Assembly (NCBI GenBank): GCA_016288215.1
Contig: JAEEYQ010000064.1
Span: 1 to 54,202 of the forward strand
Source of the DNA: Lentisphaeria bacterium
GTDB taxonomy: Bacteria; Verrucomicrobiota; Lentisphaeria; Oligosphaerales; Oligosphaeraceae
Reading direction: 5' to 3'
Length of the DNA: 54,202 nucleotides
Part shown: positions 25,345-37,081 of the stretch, piece by piece
Numbering within the stretch: the first letter of the stretch is position 1
Layout: each line of letters begins with the position of its first letter
Notes under the pieces: model-generated
Databases searched by the model: none
What the model was told of the DNA's origin: nothing
Seen by the model: the letters and a program-made list of their open reading frames with translations, nothing else
Position numbers and translations under genes: made by a program

Positions 25345-26367
25345 ATGAAACAGAAAATCTTCACTCTTCAAGAGGCGGCCAAATGGGCCGCTGACCTGAA
25401 AGCCGCCGGCAAGCGGCTGGCCGTGACCAATGGCGTCTTCGACCTTCTGCATCGGGGCCATGTGGAATACCTCAAACAGGCGGCGACCCATGGAGACGCT
25501 CTTTTGGTGGCCATCAACTCCGATGAGTCCGTCCATCGGCTGAAAGGGCCGGACCGTCCCATCGTCTCCGAAATGGACCGCGCCGTCATCCTTTCCGAAC
25601 TGGCCTGCGTGGATGCCGTCGTCATTTTCGACAGTCTGAAGCCCATTGAGGTCTTTAAGGCCATTCCCCCAGACATTTACGTGAAGGGTGGAGACTATAC
25701 GGAAGAGACCACGGACCGCGAGGAGTATCCTATTCTGAAGGCCGCCGGCGCCAAATTCGTCTTCATCCCCTTCATCGCCGGCCAATCCACCACGGCGACC
25801 ATCCATCGACTGCGGGGGGACGCCAAAGGCATTGACGGCAGTTCCCTTGAGGAGAAGATTCAACCGCTGCTGCGGCGTCGAAGTGTCCGCAAATTTCAGC
25901 CCCGCTATGTCTCCGACGAGATGATGGAGCTGTTGCTCAAGGCCGCGATGGCTGCTCCATCCGCCTGCGCCAAAGACCCTTGGCTCTTCCATGTGCTGCG
26001 GAACGACGGCCTCCGTCGGCAAATCGCCGCCTGTCTTCCCAATGGCCCCTTTTTGGCGGATGCGCCGGTGGGCATCGTGGTCTGCGGCGACTTGAACCGC
26101 GCCCATGGAGGGGAGCTGTCCTATCTGCTGCAGGACTGTTCCGCCGCCATTGAGAACCTGCTTCTGGCCGCCCAACAGCTGGGCCTGGGCGCCTGCTGGC
26201 TGGGCATCCATCCACGGCAGGACCGCATCGCCGCCGTCTCCAAGGCCCTGTCGCTGCCGCCATCCATCGTTCCCGTGGGCGGCATCGCCATTGGCTGGCC
26301 CGCGCAGGAGCCTCCGCCAAGAACCCGCTACCGTCAAGACGCGGTCATCGTGCATCCGCAACCGTGA
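25345..26367 (+). CDS. Fusion of an RfaE-type nucleotidyltransferase and a nitroreductase
   Basis: A 340-residue two-domain protein. Residues 1-155 are a cytidylyltransferase-fold domain of the HldE C-terminal (D-beta-D-heptose 1-phosphate adenylyltransferase) type: LAVTNGVFDLLHRGHVEYL with H-x-G-H at 36-39, LKGPDRPIVSEMDRAVIL, VKGGDY and GQSTT. Residues about 170-335 are a short nitroreductase-family flavoenzyme domain: LLRRRSVRKFQPRYVSDE, AAMAAPSACAKDPW (FMN contact region) and AQQLGLGACWLGIHP. The join is smooth, with a linker of about 20 residues and no frameshift. It is the last gene of the glycogen operon and is followed by a terminator. The combined reaction is unknown. Confidence 0.85.
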   Translation: MKQKIFTLQEAAKWAADLKAAGKRLAVTNGVFDLLHRGHVEYLKQAATHGDALLVAINSDESVHRLKGPDRPIVSEMDRAVILSELACVDAVVIFDSLKPIEVFKAIPPDIYVKGGDYTEETTDREEYPILKAAGAKFVFIPFIAGQSTTATIHRLRGDAKGIDGSSLEEKIQPLLRRRSVRKFQPRYVSDEMMELLLKAAMAAPSACAKDPWLFHVLRNDGLRRQIAACLPNGPFLADAPVGIVVCGDLNRAHGGELSYLLQDCSAAIENLLLAAQQLGLGACWLGIHPRQDRIAAVSKALSLPPSIVPVGGIAIGWPAQEPPPRTRYRQDAVIVHPQP

Positions 26368-26433
26368 CGGAGAAATTCGGCTGCGCAGGGGTTTTCTAGT
26401 AGAGCTGTAAGAGCTTGATCATAAGGAATTTAG

Positions 26434-26473
26434 AAAAAACGCCGCTCAATATTGCATTGGGCGGCGTTTTCGT
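26434..26473. terminator. Bidirectional rho-independent terminator
   Basis: AAAACGCCGC (26437-26446) and GCGGCGTTTT (26461-26470) form a perfect 10-bp stem, flanked by an A-run on the left and a T-run on the right. It can serve both the plus-strand glycogen operon ending at 26367 and the minus-strand lipoprotein gene ending at 26500. Confidence 0.88.
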
Positions 26474-26499
26474 GTTGATATGGGTTGGGAGCCGGAATC

Positions 26500-26703
26500 T
26501 TACTTCGTGGCGTCCTTGACAGCCTTCTCGGCGTCTTTGACGGCCTTTTCGGCGTCCTTGGCAGCCTCGTCAGCGGCCTTTTCCACCTGTTTGGCGGCGT
26601 CCTTGGCGGAATCCACGGCCTTCTCGAAGGCGCTCTTCTTCTTGCAGCCGACGGTGGACAGAGCCAGAACCGCAACCAGCGCGAACATGACAAACTTCTT
26701 CAT
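26500..26703 (-). CDS. Small Ala/Lys-rich helical lipoprotein
   Basis: A 67-residue protein with a type II signal peptide (MKKFVMFALVAVLALSTVGC; lipobox S-T-V-G-C, acylated Cys at 20). A Lys-rich amphipathic helix follows, with repeats of the type K-D-A-(E/A)-K-A-V. This resembles Lpp-like or LEA-like coiled-coil lipoproteins, but no Lpp-type C-terminal Tyr-Arg-Lys is present. AAAGG about 8 bases upstream supports the start. A role in envelope-peptidoglycan linkage or stress is possible but not shown. Confidence 0.85.
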   Translation of the reverse strand: MKKFVMFALVAVLALSTVGCKKKSAFEKAVDSAKDAAKQVEKAADEAAKDAEKAVKDAEKAVKDATK

Positions 26704-26741
26704 TTGCGATACCTTTCATACCATGAGGTTATTGATCAGAC

Positions 26742-26780
26742 GTTTAGGCTCCAGAACGACGTTCCGAATTCATCCTAAAC
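26742..26780. promoter_or_regulatory. Nested inverted repeat upstream of the small lipoprotein gene
   Basis: Outer arms GTTTAGG (26742-26748) and CCTAAAC (26774-26780) enclose an inner dyad GAACG-A-CGTTC (26754-26764), nearly co-centred. It lies 39-77 bp before the lipoprotein start and between it and gyrA. It may be an operator, a 5' UTR hairpin or a gyrA 3' end; it has no U-run, so an intrinsic terminator is less likely. Confidence 0.35.
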
Positions 26781-26875
26781 ACCATGTCTTTAATGTAACC
26801 TGTTTTCCCCCTTTGGCAAACCGCCAAGTCACCGCAAAGTAGCCATCCAGAGGGAGAAAACGGTGTTGATGAGGC

Positions 26876-29803
26876 CTACTGGTCGGCGGAATCGTCGGCG
26901 TCGGCCCGCGAAGCGTCTTCATTGCCCTCCAGGTTGTCGTTGCCGCCTTCTCCATGTTCCTCCAGATAGGCGTTGCGTTCCTGTTCCCGCTGAGCGATCA
27001 TCTGCTTGAATTCCGCTTCGCGGGCGGCCAGCTCCTCCGTCTCCCGCTGTTTGGCCAAGTTGGCGGCGATCTCCTCGTCGCTCAGCTTGTCGACCAAGGT
27101 GGCGGAGGCGACTTTGTCATTGCCATTGAACTTCATCATGATGACGCCGGAAGCCCAACGATTTGTCAGACGGGCACTTAGGGCCTTGATGCGCACAACC
27201 TGCCCGCCGACGGACGTGATGATGACCTCGGGGTCTTCCTTCGGGTCGATCTGCAGGGCGGCGACGACGGTGTCATCCCCCTTCAGCTTGATGCTGATCA
27301 CGCCTCGGTTACCGCGGCGAGTTCTGCGGTAGTGGCAGTTGAGCACACTGTTGCTCAGCACGTCCCCCGTCCCGTTCTCCGCGTCAGCCTCGTCGGCTTC
27401 GTCGTCCACTTCGGGTTCGTCCACCTCGGGCTCGTCCACTTCGGGCGCCTCCACTTCGGGAGCATCGACTGCATCGTCGTCAAGGGTGGCCTCATTTGCC
27501 GTGGCTTCATCTGTAACTTCCTCAACCGCAGGAAGTTCTGTCTCATCTCCCTGCAAGGGGTCTCCAATGGGGCTGCGCTTGCCCATGCCATTGGCGGTGA
27601 TGACCAGCAGCTGATCATCCGGCTTCACGGCGCACATGGCGACAACCGTGGAGCTCTCGTTCGTGCCCTTGATTTGCAGCTTCATGCCGCGGACGCCCCT
27701 TGCGGAGCGGCTCATGGGGCGCACGTCAGTTCCGCGGAAGCGGTTCGCCATGCCATGGGCGGAGGACAGCATCAGGTCCTCCTTGCCGTCGGTCAGAATG
27801 GCGTCGATAAGGTCGTCGCCCTCCAGCAGGACAATGGCCTTGACGCCCAGTTTCCGCAGGTTCTTGAAGGCAGAAAGCGGGGTCTTCTTGATCATGCCGT
27901 TGCGGGTGCACATGGCCACGTAGGTGTCCGGCTGATTGATGTCGGCGACGGGAATGATGGCGCGGACGCGTTCGTCGCTCTGCAGCTGCAGCAGGTTGAC
28001 CAGGGCCTTGCCCTGTCCGTCGCGGGCGCCTTCGGGAATCTCGTAGGCCTTCAGCCAATGCATCTGGCCCTTGTTGGTGAAGAACATCAGAATGTCGTGG
28101 GTGCAGCAGGTCCGCAGCATGGCCACATAGTCCTCTTCCTTTGTCCTCATGCCGCGGATGCCCTTGCCGCCGCGGTTCTGCTGTTCAAAGGTGTCCACGT
28201 CCACGCGCTTGATGTAGCCGGCGGCGGAGAGGGAGACGACGCAGATGCTGCGGGCAATCAGGTCCTCCATGTTCACTTCGCTTTCGTTGGGCACCACCAG
28301 CGTGCGGCGCGAGTCGGCGTATTTCATCTTGACATCACGCAGCTCGTCCTTCACGACACCCATGATTTTGCTGCGGTCCGCCAGCAGACCCCGCAGATAG
28401 TCGATGCGGGAGACCAGTTCGTCGTGTTCGGCCTTCAATTCGTCCACGGCCAGATTGGTCAACTGGAACAGCCGCATCTCCAGAATGGCCTTCGCCTGAC
28501 GTTCGCTCAACTCGAAGCGGGCCATCAGGGTCGTGCCTGCCTCTTCGCGATTGGCGGACTCCCGAATGACGCGGACGACTTCGGTGATGTTCGCCTGGGC
28601 GATCAGCAAGCCCTGCACGATGTGGTCCCGATCCTCCGCCTTCTGCAGATCGAACTGGGTGCGGCGGGTCACGACTTCTTCGCGGTGGTCGATGTAGGCT
28701 TCCAGAACCTGCTTCAGGTTCAGCGTGCGGGGGCGGTTGCGGTCAACGACTAGGAACTGGGCGCCGATGGAGATTTCCAGCGGCGTCAGGCTGTACAGCT
28801 GCGTCAGCACCACGGAGGCGATGGCGCCCCGCTTGATGTCGATGATGATTTTGATTCCTTCGCGGGAGCTGGAGAGGTCCTCGATGCCGGAAATGCCCGT
28901 AATGCGCTTCTCATTAACCATTTCCGCAATCTTCAGCACCATCTGCTCCTTGTTGATGCCGTAGGGAATCTCCGAAATGATGATGCGCTCTTTGCCTTTG
29001 TCCTCCTCGATGGACGCCTTGCCGCGGATGTTGATGGCGCCGCGGCCGGTTTCATAGAGGGCGATGACGGAGCGGATGCCCTGGATGATGCCGCCGGTTG
29101 GGAAGTCCGGAGCAGGCAGATAGCGCATGAGCTCGCGGATGGAGATGGAGGGGTTGTCGATGAGGGCGATGGTGGCGTCGATGGTCTCTCCCAAGTTGTG
29201 GGGCGGGATGCTGGTGGCCATGCCCACGCCGATGCCTTGTGCACCATTTACCAACAGGTTAGGGAAGCGGGCGGGAAGGACCACGGGCTCCAGAGTCTTC
29301 TCGTCGAAGGTGGGGCGCATGTCCACGGTCTCCTTGTCGATGTCCGCCACCATTTCTTCGGCGAGGCGTTCCATGCGGCATTCCGTGTATCGGTAGGCGG
29401 CGGCGCCATCGCCGTCGATGGAGCCGAAGTTGCCCTGTCCGTCAACGAGCGGGCAGCGCATGGTAAAGTCCTGAGCCATGCGGACTAAGGTGTCATATAC
29501 GGCGGCGTCTCCATGGGGATGGTAGTTGCCGATGACTTCGCCGACTACCTTGGCGCATTTGGCGTAGGGGTGGTTTTTGACGAAGCCCAGCTGCCGCATG
29601 GCGTAGATGATTCGGCGGTTGCCGACCTTCATTCCGTCGCGGACATCGGGGATGGCGCGTCCCACGTTGACGCTCAGGGAGTACTGCAGGTACGCCGTAT
29701 GCATGATGTCCTCAATGGCATACGGGATGTCGTTTCGGCTGATATCAGTCCCTGTGAGCTCTTCTGGAGGGACCGGGGGATTTTGATTGGTATCGTCTGA
29801 CAT
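26876..29803 (-). CDS. gyrA: DNA gyrase subunit A with acidic insert in the C-terminal domain
   Basis: A 975-residue GyrA (E. coli 875), which cleaves and rejoins DNA. The winged-helix core has [28 protein letters not shown] and the active-site Tyr in [10 protein letters not shown]. The quinolone-determining Ser83 position is Ala, and Asp87 is kept. The wrapping domain has a GyrA-box-like [11 protein letters not shown] (usual QRRGGKG), so it is gyrase rather than topoisomerase IV. An acidic segment of about 60 residues with P-E-V-D-E repeats (about residues 750-814, bases 27362-27550) splits two blades of the beta-pinwheel. The C-terminus is a second acidic, Asp/Glu-rich tail. It lies 28 bp after gyrB in the same direction. 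Confidence 0.97.
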   Translation of the reverse strand: MSDDTNQNPPVPPEELTGTDISRNDIPYAIEDIMHTAYLQYSLSVNVGRAIPDVRDGMKVGNRRIIYAMRQLGFVKNHPYAKCAKVVGEVIGNYHPHGDAAVYDTLVRMAQDFTMRCPLVDGQGNFGSIDGDGAAAYRYTECRMERLAEEMVADIDKETVDMRPTFDEKTLEPVVLPARFPNLLVNGAQGIGVGMATSIPPHNLGETIDATIALIDNPSISIRELMRYLPAPDFPTGGIIQGIRSVIALYETGRGAINIRGKASIEEDKGKERIIISEIPYGINKEQMVLKIAEMVNEKRITGISGIEDLSSSREGIKIIIDIKRGAIASVVLTQLYSLTPLEISIGAQFLVVDRNRPRTLNLKQVLEAYIDHREEVVTRRTQFDLQKAEDRDHIVQGLLIAQANITEVVRVIRESANREEAGTTLMARFELSERQAKAILEMRLFQLTNLAVDELKAEHDELVSRIDYLRGLLADRSKIMGVVKDELRDVKMKYADSRRTLVVPNESEVNMEDLIARSICVVSLSAAGYIKRVDVDTFEQQNRGGKGIRGMRTKEEDYVAMLRTCCTHDILMFFTNKGQMHWLKAYEIPEGARDGQGKALVNLLQLQSDERVRAIIPVADINQPDTYVAMCTRNGMIKKTPLSAFKNLRKLGVKAIVLLEGDDLIDAILTDGKEDLMLSSAHGMANRFRGTDVRPMSRSARGVRGMKLQIKGTNESSTVVAMCAVKPDDQLLVITANGMGKRSPIGDPLQGDETELPAVEEVTDEATANEATLDDDAVDAPEVEAPEVDEPEVDEPEVDDEADEADAENGTGDVLSNSVLNCHYRRTRRGNRGVISIKLKGDDTVVAALQIDPKEDPEVIITSVGGQVVRIKALSARLTNRWASGVIMMKFNGNDKVASATLVDKLSDEEIAANLAKQRETEELAAREAEFKQMIAQREQERNAYLEEHGEGGNDNLEGNEDASRADADDSADQ
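27405..27464 (-). repeat. In-frame 15-bp tandem repeat in gyrA
   Basis: Four 15-bp units with the plus-strand pattern TCCACYTCGGGNNCN lie at 27405, 27420, 27435 and 27450. On the minus strand each encodes the pentapeptide (E/D)-(P/A)-E-V-(D/E) of the acidic insert. Slippage here would change insert length without breaking the frame. Confidence 0.75.
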
Positions 29804-29831
29804 GATTTGATCCTATCTTTCACAGGGTTGG

Positions 29832-32564
<2,733 letters not shown>

Positions 32565-34787
32565 CTATTTTGCGAAGATGATACGGTCGCAGAAAATTCC
32601 GTTTGGCGCTTCCGTCGCGCCTCCGAAATCTGCTCCTGATGCCTTGAGATGGGCCCAGACATGCCATGGCTCTGGCACAATGCCGATGCCGCCCTTCCAG
32701 AGCATGGCGCAGAAATTCTTCGCCACAAGCAGGCCATTGTCATTGGGAAGCGGCATGGAACCGATATGAATCCAATGGTAATTGCCATCCGGCGGGAGCT
32801 GTTCGCGCGTGACCGCCGTCTTCGCATATTCCGTGTTGTTGAAATCCGTAAGCGTGAATTCTACGGGATAGGAAAACGGCTCGGCGTCCGTCTCGCGGGG
32901 CTTGCCCCATGTTCTGCCGCCAACGGCGGCGTCATCCGGACTGATGGACTGCATCTGGTTGCCGTATCGCGTGAAATCCTTCCACACAATATCCACGATG
33001 TCCTTCCCATGGAACTGCTTCGGCACTGGCAGCGGCAGCAGCTCCTCCAGCGTCGAATAGAGCGTCATCTTCTCCTGCGTGGTGGTTTTCTGCCATTCCG
33101 CCAGCCGCGGACATGCATTGAAGGTCTCGATAGTATTCGCCGCGTATCTTCTGAAGGCCTTGGTGCGGGCAGCCTTGTATTCAGGCACAGGTGGCATGAG
33201 GGTGTGGAACGCAATGTCCACAGGGATGCGTTCACGGCGCACATGCCGCTCATGCAGCGGATTGCCGGCCGCCAGCCGTTCGGCGCGATCCAGAAGGCCG
33301 TTGACGGTGGCATAGAACCCGTCATCCAGATAACAGGCAACGGTGTGAAGCGCGTCGATGCCTTTCTTCGTGCCGCTTTCCTTCTGCCGCAGAAGCAGAT
33401 AGTCCAGATATTCGCGCATGACTGGAGCGGCTTTCGCTCCATAGTATCCCGCCAGAAACTTGTCGACCAGTTCGTCATAGTCCCGTTCCGGATTGATGAC
33501 CAGCCGAAGCATGAGCCACCATTGGAGCTGCGCGAAACTGCGCTCCAGCGGATTCTCATATTCGAAGAAATAGTGGCGCACGTTGTAGGAACAGCAGTTT
33601 CGGATGGCCGAAGGCAGTTCGTCCAGTTTGTAGATGTAGGGCCATTCCAGGCCGTTGAAATGCTTCGCGTAGTCCCACACTCCCGTTTGGGAAGCATGCT
33701 GCCTCCATTCCGCAAGTTCCTGCCCATAATAGCTTTCTGGCGTGAAAGGGGCCCAGCATCCAATGCCGCACATCCGCACCAGAATGTTGTCCGCAAAAAC
33801 CAGATGCCTGGGCGGTTTGAGGGTGAAATTGTAGGCGAGCGTTGTAATGGTGACATCCGGAAACTCGTCGCGGATTTCAGCGGAGACGGCGTTGAGGAAT
33901 TCCCCCAACACGCCGCTGTAGGCGCCTTCACGGGCAAGAATCGCGCTGCATTCGGGGCAGACGCACTCATAGCCGTTGCCCGTGTCATTCTGGCTGATAT
34001 CGTAGAATTCCGAATAGCTGCCCTGCTCGCGGTCGCTCCGAATGTATGCCTTCAGCTGCTCCGCGACGGCATGACGCACCTTCGGGTTGCTCAGGCAATA
34101 GTGCTGATTGTTGCGTTTTCCCGTGCTGTCCAGTGCGAGATAAGTCTCGTCTGTCCAGTCCTTTGCATAAGTTCCCAGCGTATGGTTTGCCCGCGGCGAA
34201 CCGAAATCCACCGACATGGCGGGGAAGCGGCGGTTCCATGTGTTCTCCAGATTTCGAAGCTTCAGGACGCTGTCCTCTTCGCCGTTGCGGTCCATGCCTG
34301 TATAGATTTCCCTTGAATAGACGGCGGGACGCACGCGGATGGGGTCTTTGGGGAAGGTGAATTCAGGATTATGGGGAATGACGGTCGTGTCTCTGTCAAG
34401 CCACAGGCAATTCGCCGCCCGTTCGAGGAAGTCGTAGATTCCGCCAACGATGCCAGTTTCAGAACCACCTTCAATGCAGTAATTTCCATTTTCCGGATGC
34501 AACAGCCACTCGTCCTTCGCCAAGCCCCAAGTCGCGTCCGCGATGCGCAGGATGATGGTGGCGTCCTCTGTCGCTCTGCCGCTTGTCGTCAGCGTGAACT
34601 CCCGTCCCGTGACGCGGCTTAGGCAATTTCGCAGGTCTTCCGCCGCAAACGCAAGCGTCTCCCCGCCATCGGCTTCCACTACGATGGTGGATGTCCTGTC
34701 AATGCCTTCCGCCCTGCCGTCATTGGGTTTGAAAGAGACGCAGCCCGTCATCATCACCATAAACAATGCAGCAAGTGCGCAAGCCAT
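32565..34787 (-). CDS. DUF4838 glycoside-hydrolase-like lipoprotein
   Basis: A 740-residue lipoprotein (lipobox M-M-T-G-C at residues 13-17) of the DUF4838 family, common in Lentisphaerota, Bacteroidota and Verrucomicrobiota and related in fold to alpha-glucuronidase-type barrels. An N-terminal GH20b/GH67N-like domain (TIVVEADGGETLAFAAEDLRNCLSRVTG) is followed by GIVGGIYDFLERAANCLWLDRDTTVIP and the central barrel with YDISQNDTGNGYECVCPECSAIL, whose two C-x2-C-type cysteines are typical. The C-terminal 130 residues form a beta domain. AAAGGA precedes the ATG. It is the last gene of the four-gene minus operon and probably acts on the outer membrane or in the periplasm; its substrate is unknown. 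Confidence 0.88.
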   Translation of the reverse strand: MACALAALFMVMMTGCVSFKPNDGRAEGIDRTSTIVVEADGGETLAFAAEDLRNCLSRVTGREFTLTTSGRATEDATIILRIADATWGLAKDEWLLHPENGNYCIEGGSETGIVGGIYDFLERAANCLWLDRDTTVIPHNPEFTFPKDPIRVRPAVYSREIYTGMDRNGEEDSVLKLRNLENTWNRRFPAMSVDFGSPRANHTLGTYAKDWTDETYLALDSTGKRNNQHYCLSNPKVRHAVAEQLKAYIRSDREQGSYSEFYDISQNDTGNGYECVCPECSAILAREGAYSGVLGEFLNAVSAEIRDEFPDVTITTLAYNFTLKPPRHLVFADNILVRMCGIGCWAPFTPESYYGQELAEWRQHASQTGVWDYAKHFNGLEWPYIYKLDELPSAIRNCCSYNVRHYFFEYENPLERSFAQLQWWLMLRLVINPERDYDELVDKFLAGYYGAKAAPVMREYLDYLLLRQKESGTKKGIDALHTVACYLDDGFYATVNGLLDRAERLAAGNPLHERHVRRERIPVDIAFHTLMPPVPEYKAARTKAFRRYAANTIETFNACPRLAEWQKTTTQEKMTLYSTLEELLPLPVPKQFHGKDIVDIVWKDFTRYGNQMQSISPDDAAVGGRTWGKPRETDAEPFSYPVEFTLTDFNNTEYAKTAVTREQLPPDGNYHWIHIGSMPLPNDNGLLVAKNFCAMLWKGGIGIVPEPWHVWAHLKASGADFGGATEAPNGIFCDRIIFAK

Positions 34788-34842
34788 GACTATATATCCT
34801 TTTCACTATACAGAAGAGATTCATTGCGCAACGCGCGTGTCG

Positions 34843-35700
34843 TCAAACCGTCAGGAGCAGGATGGCGACGACGCCCGCCGCCACCGCCGTCAGCTTCTCG
34901 AACGTAAGCCGTTCATGCAGAAACGCCACGCTCATGCCCAACGTCACCAAGAAGCTCATTTGGGCGATGGCGAGGCACACGCTGGCGTTGCCTTCCTTCA
35001 CATTGAGCATGCTGGCCATGAAATAGACGATGGCGGCCACCAGCGCGCCGGAAAAGCCACCATAGGCCAGCTGGCGTTTGTCCTTGAGATTCAGAGCCGT
35101 CTTTTCGGCGAACAGCGCATACAGCATGCCGCCGACTACCCAGAAGAGGCTGTTGATGACCACCACCAGATTCTTGTCCGCATGATGGAGATAGCCCAGT
35201 CGGTAGCTCAGCCCCTGGCAGGCCCGCAGGGCGGCGGCGATGATGACGAGCAGATAGCCGCGGCCGCCGGAATGGCCCTCGCAATTTTTGCGCCAAAAGG
35301 GAAAGAACATGACGACGGCGATGATGGCAAAGAGGACGCCGCCGGCCTGTTTCATCGTAAGTCGTTCATCCAAAAGGAAATACGCTCCTATGGGCACCAA
35401 CACGAGATTTAGGCGGTACAAGGTGGAGCACACCCCCGCGCTCTCCCATCGCATGCTCTCGATGAGCAGGATGTTCGCCGTCAGCGAAAAGAAGCCGGAC
35501 ACGCAGCCCCACAGCAGCGTCTGAAGGGCGGACGCCTCCGCGTCATGGGGAAAGGGCAACAGGACAAAGAACCATATCACGCCGACAATGCAGATGAACC
35601 AGCCTCTGGACGATGCCTTCTCCGAATAGAGCTTGAAGACGAAATCGTTCAAGGCGGTCGCCATCAGGCAAAGAAATGCCAATATGATCGCCTGCGTCAT
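34843..35700 (-). CDS. EamA-family (DMT) transporter
   Basis: A 285-residue inner-membrane protein with about ten hydrophobic segments arranged as two EamA repeats. The first repeat closes with YFLLDERLTMKQAGGVLFAIIAVVMFFPFW and the second with VAFLHERLTFEKLTAVAAGVVAILLL, the repeated E-R-L-T motif being typical of drug/metabolite transporters. It is 16 bp downstream of the glycerol-1-phosphate dehydrogenase-like gene and 55 bp before the DUF4838 gene. The cargo is unknown; an uptake role for the product of DUF4838 action is inferred. Confidence 0.88.
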   Translation of the reverse strand: MTQAIILAFLCLMATALNDFVFKLYSEKASSRGWFICIVGVIWFFVLLPFPHDAEASALQTLLWGCVSGFFSLTANILLIESMRWESAGVCSTLYRLNLVLVPIGAYFLLDERLTMKQAGGVLFAIIAVVMFFPFWRKNCEGHSGGRGYLLVIIAAALRACQGLSYRLGYLHHADKNLVVVINSLFWVVGGMLYALFAEKTALNLKDKRQLAYGGFSGALVAAIVYFMASMLNVKEGNASVCLAIAQMSFLVTLGMSVAFLHERLTFEKLTAVAAGVVAILLLTV

Positions 35701-35716
35701 GCCGAGAGAGGAACGT

Positions 35717-37045
35717 CTAGATTGTGAAATACTTGCCGCTGTTGACGATGCTGTCGAACACTTGGTCGAAGAGGCCGACTTCCATGAGCGTGTCCAGAAT
35801 CGTGTAGCGCTTGCGGATCATGGAGGCGCCGTAGACGGCACGCCGCAGCGACGCAAGATCCGCGCCGATTTCGCTTGGATTGACAGGGCATCCCATGGCG
35901 ACGAACTTGCTCCGCATCTCCTGGAAGGGGAACAGCTGTCGGGAAGTCTTCTCCTTGAGTTCCGGCCAGGCGGCCACGATGGTGGCACGGCGTTTGCGTA
36001 GCGCCTCTCCCGTCTTCAGCTTGGCCAATGATACATCCAGAGCCGCCTTGTGGATGGGGCTGCCTTCCAGCAGCGCGTCCACTTGCGCCTTGCGCTTTTC
36101 GGGGGAGGTCTCCGGCATCGTGTCGCAAATCCGCGCCATCTCCTCCTGGCTGTGGGAGAAAAGCTCCTCGAACATCGCGGTGGAAATCAAGGTGCCGATG
36201 CCGACTTTGAAGCCGTGGGAGGGGCAGTCCCCCTGATACATGAGATTGTCCATCTCCCAGATGTGGCTGAACAAGTGCTCCGAACCGGAGGCGGGCCGTG
36301 AATCAATATAATATTGTATGGAGAATCCCGTGTTCGCCAAGCCCTCGAAAAGGCCCGCCAATGCTTCGGAATCCCCTGCCTTGATGGCTTCCGGATTGCC
36401 GAGCCATTTGCGCAAGTTCTTCTGCACCATGTTCCAAGGAATCGGGTCGATGGGCTCTTCGCCCACGCCGGCCGCCAGATACCAGTCAGCTCCGCCGATG
36501 ATTTTCGCCGCCAAATCCGCATATCCTGCGGCCACCATGGGCATCGGCGCCGTGCGGATGACCGCGTTGTCCGCCAAAATGACCAGCGGGGCAGGGCAGG
36601 GGACGGTTTTTTTGAAGCCGTCCACGAGCAGGGCGGCGCCGGCGGCCGTATAGCCGTCCACGGAGGGGGCGGTGGCCACGCACATGTAGCCGCCGGTCTC
36701 CGCCTCGAAACTGGAACGCTTCACCAAATCGTTCAACGTTCCGGAGCCGACGACGATGGGCACATAACCCTTCTCAATCGGAACCAGCTGCTTCACATAG
36801 GCATAGTCCGCATGGATTTTCGGGGTGCCGGGGAAGATGTGGGTCTGCGCAGGGGGCAGGCCAGCGGCCTTCAGAATTTGGTCAACCTGCCTGCCGGCGG
36901 CCGCCCACGTGTTTTCATCCGCGATCAGCACGGGCGTCTTGCCTGGCCAGTTCTGCCTGAAATGGGTTGGAATCTCCTCCAGGACATGGTCTCCCAACAC
37001 GCAGACTTTGGTCTGCAGCCCTTCTGGAATCGGTATCAGCGTCAT
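35717..37045 (-). CDS. araM: sn-glycerol-1-phosphate dehydrogenase (AraM/EgsA-like)
   Basis: A 442-residue member of the glycerol-1-phosphate/iron-alcohol dehydrogenase group. It shows PIVVGSGTLNDLVKRSSFE (NAD-binding G-S-G-x-x-N-D), CVATAPSVDGYTAAGAALLVDGFKKT, and the metal ligands Asp in GYADLAAK, His in SRPASGSEHLFSH and His in PSHGFKVGIGT. These match G1PDH/AraM rather than glycerol dehydrogenase. Such enzymes reduce dihydroxyacetone phosphate to sn-glycerol-1-phosphate; in Bacillus AraM serves an archaeal-type ether lipid. Here the gene sits in a sugar operon, so a carbohydrate substrate is equally possible. Confidence 0.85.
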   Translation of the reverse strand: MTLIPIPEGLQTKVCVLGDHVLEEIPTHFRQNWPGKTPVLIADENTWAAAGRQVDQILKAAGLPPAQTHIFPGTPKIHADYAYVKQLVPIEKGYVPIVVGSGTLNDLVKRSSFEAETGGYMCVATAPSVDGYTAAGAALLVDGFKKTVPCPAPLVILADNAVIRTAPMPMVAAGYADLAAKIIGGADWYLAAGVGEEPIDPIPWNMVQKNLRKWLGNPEAIKAGDSEALAGLFEGLANTGFSIQYYIDSRPASGSEHLFSHIWEMDNLMYQGDCPSHGFKVGIGTLISTAMFEELFSHSQEEMARICDTMPETSPEKRKAQVDALLEGSPIHKAALDVSLAKLKTGEALRKRRATIVAAWPELKEKTSRQLFPFQEMRSKFVAMGCPVNPSEIGADLASLRRAVYGASMIRKRYTILDTLMEVGLFDQVFDSIVNSGKYFTI

Positions 37046-37081
37046 CGGTCGTCTTCCCTGTCGTCTGGCTTGAAACGGTCG

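Noticed and set aside
26790..26875. Intrinsic terminator for gyrA around TTGGC-GGTTT-GCCAA
   Set aside because: The stem is only 5-6 bp and is not followed by a T-run on the minus strand.
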